Position numbers and translations under genes: made by a program. This document shows positions 30,037-37,301 of a DNA stretch of 37,301 nucleotides, one piece after another (within the stretch, counting starts at the first letter, position 1; each line of letters starts with the position of its first letter). Under the pieces are notes generated by a model. That model did no database searches. It saw only the letters and a list, made by a program, of their open reading frames with translations, and was not told the DNA's origin. Source of the stretch: Cyanophora paradoxa (Eukaryota; Glaucocystophyceae; Cyanophorales; Cyanophoraceae); assembly GCA_004431415.1 (NCBI GenBank), contig QPMI01000377.1:1-37301 (forward strand), written 5' to 3'.

Positions 30037-33000
30037 CTAGACGGCCGCGGCGAAGGCGGGGGTGTCGATGGAGGAGCGGGCGAAGCGGCTCGGGGTGGAG
30101 CGGGCGACGGTGGAGGTCTCCGAGCCCAGCAGCGCCTCCGCCTCCTCCGCCACCGCCCTGCCCCGCCCCGCCACGCCCCGCGCCAGGTCAGGTCAGCCAG
30201 CAGGCGGGGCGGGGAGCTCGCGGGCAGGCGGCGGGCGGGGCGGGGCGGACCGGCCGATGCAGTTGTCGGAGACGAGGGCGTCGTCGGGGTGCGTCACCGC
30301 CGTCAGCGGGCGCTGCCTGCGAATCCCCGACCCCGGCCCGGCTCGCCCGGGGCGGAGGAGGGGGAGGGGGGCGGGGCGGGGCCGGACCGGAGCTCGTCCG
30401 GGGAGTAGCCGAGGAGGTCGCAGAAGGCGGGGTCGGCGCTCTCGATGACCCCCGTGTGGCCCGCCCCGTCCAGCGACACCACCACCGAGCCCCGCTGCCC
30501 CCGCCCCGGCCCCGCCCGCCCGTGAGCTCCGCGCGAGGCCGCAGGGAGCGGGGGCCGGGGGGCGGGGGGCGGGCGCACGAGGTCGGGGCGCTCCGGGGGG
30601 TGCACGTGCGCCTCGAGCCGCTCCGGCCGCCCGTCCATTGAGCGCCGCACCATCCCCTCCACCTGCCCCGCCCCCCACCCCGCTCGCTCCGATCTCTCGC
30701 TCGGGCGATCGCGAGGCGTCGAGGAAGGCCGGGCGCCGCCGGGCCGGGCCGCGGCGCGCGCACCCAGACGCGGACGACGGAGCCGTCCTTGCGCACGTAC
30801 CGCTTCTGGTACCTGCGCGCGCCCCCCGGGCCCCGGTGAGACGGGACGAATTCGAAGGGGGCGGAGCCGGGCCGGGGCCGGGGCGCGCCGGCAGCAGTTG
30901 GAGCAGGCGACGCTCGAGGCGGTGGCGCGGACGTAGGGGCCGGCGCCCCCGGGCGGGCACCCGCACTCGCCGCCCTCTTCCTGCACCCCGCACTCGTCCA
31001 GGCAGATTGCCGTCACCTGCCGGCCCCTCAGCACGCGCCCCGCGCGAGCAGCTGCAGGCCGGGCGATGCGGACCTCGCGATCGGTGGCCATGGGGAGCCC
31101 CGCGTGGTGGCGATCGCCGAGGGTGGGGCGGGCGCCGGCCGTCAGCGAGACGAAGTCCGTCATCACGATCCGGTCCCGCGGCAGGTGGTCCACCGACCTG
31201 TCCGCCCCGCACGCCTTAGAACGGCTCGCAGCGGGCCGCGAGCCGGGCCGGGCCGGGGGGGGGGGGGGGGGCTCGCTCTCGCGATCGCGCACCGGTTGCG
31301 CAGCTTCTTGTCGCCGGCGCGCTCGCTCTGGCGGCCGCGGCCGGGGGCGGAGGGCGCCAGCGGGTTGCCCCGGAAGTAGACCCGCCCGAACCCGAACCTG
31401 CGCCGGCGTCAGAAGGAGGGCGCGAGAACGAGGGGGAAGGGGCGAGGGGCCGGGCTCCGCACCAGAAGAAGAAGTCACAGAGGACAACCGCTGCGCCCCG
31501 CGCGATTGCCGGTCAGCGGCGTAATTAAATTTCGAAACGAATCGCGGGGGCCCAAGGCGGGGCGGAGAGGGTGCCCGGCCCCAGCTGCAGGGGCCCTGGG
31601 GCGGGGCGGGGCGGGGCGGGGCGGGGGCGGACCGCCGATGAGGTTGCCGAGTGTGACGACCATGAAGTTGGAGAAGGCGTAGCCCCAGGAGACCTTTGCC
31701 CCGTACAGGATCGACGTCGGGATCAGGAACATGTTCGCCACGCTGCCCCCGATGCGTCGGCGGGGGCGGGGCAGCAACGTAAAGATTCGTGGGGGGCGCG
31801 ATCGCGGATCCGGATCCGGACCTGTGCTCGAAGCCCGAGTTGGCGAAGGTCTGCCGGCCGCGCGGGGCCCGGCGTGAGATCGTGGGGCGCAGGGGCCACG
31901 GGCGGGGCCGGGGCCGGGGGCGGACGAAGATGGGGAACCAGAGGCAGAACCACTTGCCGATGGCGTCCTCCGCCGACGTCGCCATGAACACCGCCATGCA
32001 CTGCCCCCCGCCCCCAGCCCCCGATCGCCGCTTCGATCTCCCGGAGCGGGCGGGCCCCGGGGGGGGGGGGGGGGGAGTTGGGGAAATTTAGATGGGGGCC
32101 GGGGGGGGGGGGGGGGAGGGGGAGGGGAGGAGATGAGGGGGTGGGAGGGTAGATGGGGGCCGGGGGGGCCGGAGGGGGGAGGGGTGGGGGTGGGGTGGGG
32201 TGGGGTGGGGGGGGGGGGGGGGGGGGGCGCACGACGAGGGTGTTGCACGCGATCGCCCGCACGAAGATCTGGTACCTGCCGCGAGCCTCAGAGGGGACCC
32301 GCGCCGCCTGCCGCGCCCGAGCTCGATCTCGAGTCCCGGGGGGCCGCGCACCAGTAGAGGGCGGCCCGGTTCTCGGCGATGCCGTGCACGAATTTGAGCC
32401 ACGGCTGCTCCGGATCCGGAGGTCAGCGAGGACCCCGGTCAGGATCAGCGAGGGTGCCGCCGTGCACGCGCGCGCGGCGCCGGCGCGACATTCGCACCTG
32501 GGCGGCAAAGAGGCCGCTGTGGTAGGCGAAGACGTAGGAGCAGAAGAGCGAGCCGCACAGGTTCCCCAGCCAGCTCTGCCCCGCATCGCCAGGCCCCCAT
32601 AGTCAGGGAGCCGCCGGCGGGGAAGGGGAGAGGCACAGGAGCCGCGAGCGCACGATGGTCCCTGCACGGCGCACGCGTGCGTCAGCGGGGCCGCGGCCGG
32701 CGGAGTGGGGGAGGGTGCGAGGGGGAGGCGAGGGCGGGGGGGCGGGCGCACAGTTCTTGAGGACGCCGCCGAGGGTCTTCCAGGAGCAGCGGTGCACCAG
32801 GTCCTGCAGGGCGTCCCCGCTCGCTTCCGGCCCTCGAGCTCGCGGCAGAGCTCGCGGCGCGGGAGATCTAGACGCGGGGCGGGGCGGGGCGGGGCTCATG
32901 ATCACCAGGACGTCCACCATCATGTTGCCGGTGAGGAGCTCCGCCCCCTGCGACGCGCGCATCGCCTCGCGATCAGCGGCCGTTGAGCGCAATATTAATG

Positions 33001-33939
33001 CGGGGACGCGCAGCGCCTGCGCCTGCGCCTGCGCCTGCCCGTACGCACCGACCAGGTCACCAGCATGATACCGACGGGGAAGACCGCGGCTGCGGGAGGC
33101 GATCATGATCATAATCAGGTGTCGCGAGGCCAGATTCCCCCCAAGCGCCCTGGCACCGAAGAGCATGCGGGGGATCGCGGGATCGACGCCATCGTCCTCC
33201 TGGGATGACTTGACCCAGAAGCCGCCACCCACCATGATCCTGCCGCGCGCGAAGCGATAAGCGCTTTGCTCCTACTTTAGCAGAGCGAGCTCTCTGGAAT
33301 CTCTGGAACTAAGCACAGGGGAGGCGCGGGCGCGGCGAATGCGCACGCGGACGTAGCGCCGAAGCCGATGTAGAGACCGGCGAGGAAGCCCTGCGTGAAG
33401 GTCCTGTGCCAGGGCAAATCATGGCACTTGGCGGCCCCTGTGCGTGGAAGACGTAAGGCGCAGCGTCGCAGATCAAATCATGTTCAAAGATCAAATCACG
33501 AGTGCGAACCCGCTTTCTGCCCGTGAAAAGCAGATCGTGTGGAAGCGCATGATTAGTCGGGCTTAGTTTAAAGGCTTAAGCATGATCGCGACTTGCGAGA
33601 AAGCAGCTATAGCACTGAAGGCGCATACGAACCTCGAGGGCTGCATATGTCTCGCCTGCGCGATCGTCCAGCGATCAGCAATACTTACAAAAACTTCACC
33701 GAGAGCTCTAGGTGTTGCCCCGCGCTTCTCGATTGACCGCGGGGAAGTTCCCCGCGGCCGCGCCGCCGTTGGGGATCAAAGTCGGCTCACCTGGTGTCTT
33801 AAAGCCCATCTCTTCTTAAGGCAATTGATCGTCTTCTCGTGCGACGCCGGCGCCTCTGAGCGCTCAGAGTTGCGGCTCAACTGGCCTTCGATCAGGGAGA
33901 GGCTGCCGCTACGCGCGCGGGGAACCACCAAACTTGACA
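30037..33939 (-). CDS. FNT-family nitrite/formate channel fused to PAS sensor sequence
   Basis: FNT channels pass nitrite, formate or similar small anions; algal NAR1 members import nitrite or bicarbonate into plastids. Core exons, minus order: 33353-33437, 33157-33239, 33053-33089, 32906-32947, 32750-32803, 32498-32575, 32352-32404, 32236-32275, 31926-32000, 31822-31850, 31629-31742, 31293-31397. They join in frame to LPWHRTFTQGFLAGLYIGFG, AAVFPVGIMLVTW, GAELLTGNMMVDVL, WLGNLCGSLFCSYVFAYHSG, YQIFVRAIACNTL, MAVFMATSAEDAIGKWF, FANSGFEHSVANMFLIP (with the central FNT histidine), FMVVTLGNLIGG: six membrane segments. The frame then runs on without a stop into VYFRGNPLAPSAPGRGR, a Cys-rich stretch (30930-31030), PAS pieces KRYVRKDGSVVRVWV and IESADPAFCDLLGYSPDEL, GRPLTAVTHPDDALVSDNC, and ends DTPAFAAAV-stop. 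The 5' exon 33791-33939 (IEGQLSRNSERSEAP) is likely, with the start codon unresolved (possibly 34118). Confidence 0.76.
32003..32233 (-). other. Poly-C/C-rich intron of the FNT gene with internal repeat
   Basis: On the plus strand this intron is nearly all G: runs of 12-20 G, GGGGT repeats near 32189-32210, and TAGATGGGGGCCGGGGGG occurring at 32091 and again at 32151. In the transcript it is C-rich. It separates the exons encoding the IACNTL and MAVFMAT segments. Run lengths are probably unreliable in the assembly. Confidence 0.8.
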
Positions 33940-34942
33940 CTGCCCGATCCGTCAGCAGGGGAACGAGCAGGAGATGAGTTGCAGGCGCACCGAGGCCTGC
34001 AGCTGCAGACGGGCGCCTCGGAAGTCCGCGGGGCAGCTCCTTCTGGAGATTCGAAAAGCAGGGGCCGGCCGCGGGGCTCTTTCGTTGGGTTCTCCGCGCT
34101 CACAGGCTTGCTGGCCACCTTTTGAGCGTGGCGGGGACTTCGGGCGCGCGCGGACGCGGCTGTCGTCCAGGAGTCGAGGCAACCTTACTGGGACTTGACA
34201 CCTTACCTTCAGAAAAAAGCCTTTGTTGGGGGGGGGGGAGGGCGAAGGGGGTTCGAATTGCTGGGGGATACTGGTATACGTGCGACGTCGACAAGCTCCG
34301 ATATCGCGATATCGATCCACCGCGCGGCGCGCGCGGCCGGCCCGCGCGCGCCGGCTGATCTAGGCTCTACTACGTATACCGCTCTAGCGCTAGCGTTTAG
34401 ATCTAATCATGCGCAGCCGCGCGCTTAGCTATAGCAGCGTACTGGTACGTATACTCGAGCTGCTCAGCGGCTCGCGATCGTACGCGTGGCGCGCGCCGGC
34501 CGGCCCTAGGCCTGCACATGTATGCGCATGCATCATGAATATGATCACATGCGCATGCATGCATGCGCATGCACGTGCCACGGTGCGCATGCGGGCGCGC
34601 GGCCGGTGCGGCCGCGGCCGCATGCGCATGCGCATGTGTACATGTGCATATGCATATGCATGCATATGCGCAGGCAGCAAGTTGGAAATTCGAAGTACTC
34701 TGTCGACGTCGGCATCTTGCCTCCCGATCAGGCCAACGCTCGAGAGCGACGAGGCTACCGTTAGTGACTAGATTTGTTTCCAGGAGGGGCGCCGGCGGGG
34801 CCTCCAGCCCCGTGTTCGCTATTCATCATGATAAGTCTTGAAGACAAGGCCACCCCCCGGCCCCCCACTGTACGAGGGATGGTCGGGGGCCTGCGCGAGC
34901 TATGATCTGGCGCTACGCGCCGACAAAATGTTACTGGGGTGG
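33940..34942. other. Spacer with Z-DNA-like palindromic tract
   Basis: From 33940 to 34120 a leftward 5' exon of the FNT gene is possible (ATG at 34118, MASKPVSAENPTKEP), but its donor could not be matched in phase to exon 33791-33939. From 34290 to 34680 the sequence is almost entirely short palindromes: CGATATCGCGATATCGAT, CTAGCGCTAGCG, and then ATGCGCATGCATGCATGCGC and related words at 34550-34670. No recognisable gene on either strand. Confidence 0.5.
34550..34668. repeat. Alternating purine-pyrimidine (CATGCG/CATATG) tract
   Basis: About 120 bp dominated by GCGCATGCATGC, GTACATGTGCATATGC and GCATATGC words, with a GGCCGGTGCGGCCGCGGCC core near 34602. Self-complementary at many scales, so prone to Z-DNA or cruciform formation. 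It has no coding evidence, although a 120-codon frame (34409-34771) crosses it. Confidence 0.75.
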
Positions 34943-35908
34943 CTAATTGCCGCGGTCGGGGTGGGTGTCGTGGTCGTGGGGGCGTTGGGCGCCGGCTTCG
35001 CGGCTACTGGGCTGCGGGGGATCCGATCCGGAGCGTCGGGGGGCGCCGTGCCGAGGAGGGCGCGGGACCGTGGCCTTCAGGCCCTCCGGGTCGGACTCCG
35101 GCTGCGTCGCCGGGGCGGCCCCGGCGGCCGCGGGGTTGAAGGCCGCGCCGGCACCTGAGGGGGTGCCGCTGGGCGGCGCCCTGCCCTGGCCATGGGCCGC
35201 GCCTGTGCCGGGTGGGGGCCGGCAGTGGGCGGAGTCTTGGGCGAGGGCGGCGGCGGCGACGTAGGCAGCGACCTCCGTGCAGGGCCCCTCCCCCCCGGCC
35301 CCCTCCGCCGGCGCCGGCCCTCCGAGGGCCGAGGCGGAGGGGGGGGGGGGGGGGGGGGCGGTACGGGCGACGGCGGGCTGAGTGGTGACGGCTGCGCGGA
35401 GGCGGCGGCGGCCGCTGGGCTGATGGCCCAGTCACGGGGCGTAGGCCGGGGGACGGGGGCGAGGCCGGCGCCGCAGCCCGTGAGGCCCGCGGACTGGAGG
35501 CCGTACTCCGCCACGACGCCCAGGAGGGCGTTGGCGGACGCGGTGGGGGAGGCGGTGCGGCAGCGGGGGTGGCAGCGACGCCGGCGGCGGCGGCGGCGGC
35601 GGCGGCGACGCCCTCGTGGGGCGGGGCGGGGCCGGGAGCAGGGGAGGGCGGGGCGACGAAGGAGGGGGCGACGGCCTGGCCCACCCCCCCTGCAGTGAAG
35701 AGCGCCGGGCCGGCCGTGCCCTGGGCGTCGGCGGTCAGGCTGAATCCGAGGGGGCGGGCGTCCCGGGCGGCGCGGGGAGGTTGATGGGGGGCTGGAGGGC
35801 CTGGTTCGGCATTTCGGCGGGCAGGGGCGTCTTCCCCCCGGCCGGAGCTGCGGAGTCGGGGATAGGCTGCGCCGCGGGGAGAGGGGACGGGGCCAATAGA
35901 GTTGTCAT
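34943..35908 (-). CDS. Pro/Ala-rich hypothetical protein
   Basis: Not recognised. A leftward reading from the ATG at 35908 gives MTTLLAPSPLPAAQPIPDSA, then PAEMPNQALQPPINLP. An acceptor with CCTGAC upstream at about 35729 leads into GTAGPALFTAGGVGQAVAPS. Later pieces NALLGVVAEYGLQSAG and TEVAAYVAAAALAQDSAH look like real Ala-rich helices, and a frame ending DTHPDRGN-stop closes at 34943. Exon joins in the C-rich middle (35100-35560) are unclear. An A/T-rich stretch with ATAATTATAAATAC (35919-35932) lies just upstream and could be a promoter. The opposite strand offers a short hydrophobic frame at 34928 that overlaps the end; I prefer the minus reading but weakly. Confidence 0.4.
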
Positions 35909-36040
35909 ATTAAGATAAGATAATTATAAATACATCATTGTACGCGTACACTGCAGCCGACCGCGATCGAGCACAATTCGCACACGCGAGCCCACAGCTA
36001 AATATAAAACAATATCTATATACAGCTAGAACCGTGCCCA

Positions 36041-36453
36041 TTAAGCGCAGAGGCCTTCCACCGCCAGGATATCATCGGACTCGGCGATCGCGAGGGCCTG
36101 CAGACAGTCAAAGGAGTGAGGAAGCACGCCGCGGGTGCCCAAGCGCGGGCCGGGCAGTGAGGCGCACCTCGGACTCAGCCTCCAGCTCGGCGTCGAGCTC
36201 CGCGGTGTCGATGTACGAGTCCTCAGCAGCGCTCACTTCCTGCTCTCGTCTCGATCAGTATGAGGAGGCCAGCAGCTTTCCATAGGCAACTTCTCTGGCC
36301 GCGCATGCGCACCTGGGCGGGCTCATCCAGGAGGAGGTTGATGCACTTCATCACGCCGTCCTTTTTGACATCGTACTTGATCGACTTGCCCTTCCGGTCC
36401 CTGCACTCGCCCTCCACCTCGGTGCCGGCGTCCTGCTTGCCTGGCCCGGCCAT
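36041..36453 (-). CDS. Small acidic hypothetical protein, three exons
   Basis: Not recognised. Exons 36313-36453, 36168-36239 and 36041-36097 join in phase 0 to 89 residues with clean GT-AG borders (donors CAG|GTGCGC and GAG|GTGCGC; acceptor CTGCAG preceded by CTTTGACTG). Exon 1: MAGPGKQDAGTEVEGE, then KSIKYDVKKDGVMKCINLLL and DEPAQ. Exon 2: EVSAAEDSYIDTAELDAELE. Exon 3: ALAIAESDDILAVEGLCA-stop. The acidic, helix-prone tail is reminiscent of ESCRT-III or chaperone-like tails but I find no diagnostic motif. The frame stays open upstream to an ATG at 36579 (MRMRLQLRGLVDAAGRRFSQ), so the true start may lie there, giving about 131 residues. Confidence 0.55.
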
Positions 36454-36579
36454 GTTGGTATTCTCATCGCAGTTCTTCGCCGTGTAGCAGCTGTAGTATT
36501 GGCCTGTTCGACCGAAAATCTGTGAGAAACGCCTCCCCGCAGCGTCCACGAGACCACGCAGCTGCAGCCGCATGCGCAA

Positions 36580-37301
36580 GCCGCCCGCGGGCCGCGGCCG
36601 GCCGCGACCTATCCGATTCGCATCCTATCCGCGTGCGGCCGGCCAGCTGCAGGCCCTGGCGCATGCGCACCCATCGCAACTTTCAGCGCGTTGAGGTGCC
36701 ACGTGCACGTTCAAGGACCTTCCGGGAAGACCGTCTATTCCGAAGCTCTCCGAGCTATTCTCGCTGCAGCTGCTGTGAGCTGGCTGCTTCGGTACTGTTA
36801 TAATTACTACTGTACTGTTATATTACTTCGTAGTACAGAGTCACTACAGACCGTACGGTACAAGCTTAATTATAAGGAAATCTGGATCCTGGAGACTAGC
36901 AGCTGCAGCCTGCAGCCTGCAGAGGAGCCTCGGTCCTCGGAAAGCTTACTGCAGTAAGTCTTCAGCCTGGCACTGGCAGGCTGGCTGGCAGAGCCTGGCC
37001 GGAAAGCTATAACTTGATGATAAGCTTAAGCTTAAGTCACTGAGTCTTCAGGATCCGGAAACTCCAAGTTGGCTGCCGCGGGCCGCGGCCAGCAGCCCTA
37101 TGGCCAGGCCCGAGGGCCGGGCTGCCCGGGCAGTAGGATCGAGCCGGCTTCAGCTGCTGGCTACTAGTACTAGTGGCTAGCTTTATGATATATGTAGGGT
37201 CACTAATATGATTCACTATAGCTAATTTTATATATAATTATAAGGTCTTGATTATTGAGCCGACTCGAGCCGGCTCAAGCCGGCTTGTGGCTTCAAGGCT
37301 T
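36580..37301. other. Right-end intergenic sequence
   Basis: Mixed composition, with CTGCAG-type words (GCAGCTGCAGCCTGCAGCC near 36899), GGCAGGCTGGCTGGCAG near 36976, CTTAAGCTTAAG near 37024 and repeated GCCGGCTCAAGCCGGCTT words at the very end. No coding frame with recognisable content. Confidence 0.5.

Noticed and set aside
34838-35158. Plus-strand 106-codon frame and the nested hydrophobic frame starting at 34928
   Set aside because: Overlaps the end of the minus-strand Pro/Ala-rich reading. The hydrophobic stretch is followed only by Arg/Gly shadow sequence.
36041-36453. ESCRT-III (CHMP) identity for the small protein
   Set aside because: The acidic tail is suggestive, but there is no basic N-terminal helix pair or MIM motif, and the length is far below the family's.

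Overview
The window is nuclear DNA of a GC-rich eukaryote, most likely a photosynthetic flagellate alga. I infer this from split genes with many short, extremely GC-rich introns and a predicted organellar transit peptide on a PPR-like protein. The gene set also fits: pyruvate dehydrogenase, a Qc-SNARE, siroheme biosynthesis, an FNT nitrite/formate channel and a large CH/armadillo-like protein of ciliary style. I cannot name the species; haptophyte-like algae are one possibility. Introns follow GT-AG or, very often, GC-AG rules. A CTGAC, CTCAC or CTGAG motif lies 10-30 nt before the acceptor, and many introns have complementary C-rich and G-rich ends.

Layout. On the left, minus strand: the 5' end of a mitochondrial-type pyruvate dehydrogenase E1-beta gene (14-344, cut by the window edge), then an eight-exon syntaxin-8/SYP5-like Qc-SNARE (805-2030). 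A 204-bp divergent spacer leads to a long plus-strand gene (2235-8576) for a CH-like plus alpha-helical-repeat protein with a charged, low-complexity tail. After about 2 kb of palindrome-rich spacer comes a 10-kb plus-strand gene (10558-20430) for a twelve-helix class III nucleotide cyclase. Its two catalytic halves look swapped relative to animal adenylyl cyclases. Inside it lies a 4.2-kb insertion-like block: two nearly identical 1.32-kb direct repeats around 1.56 kb of unrecognised sequence, bracketed by a 0.33-kb duplication of cyclase exons.

The right half holds a PPR-like organellar protein (21915-25973), siroheme-pathway uroporphyrinogen-III C-methyltransferase (26768-27952) and a small gene with the order membrane anchor, coiled coil, BTB (28269-29483). 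On the minus strand are an FNT-family channel whose reading frame continues into PAS-sensor sequence (30037 to about 33939), a Pro/Ala-rich protein (34943-35908) and an 89-residue three-exon protein (36041-36453). The methyltransferase and the FNT channel could both serve nitrite assimilation (siroheme for nitrite reductase, nitrite import), but that link is inference.

The most interesting items are the swapped-domain cyclase, the insertion and duplication block inside it, the FNT-PAS fusion and the intron class. Several one-base shifts in C or G runs (methyltransferase gene, second cyclase-exon copy) suggest consensus errors. Exon models come from reading frames and splice motifs by eye and need transcript support.
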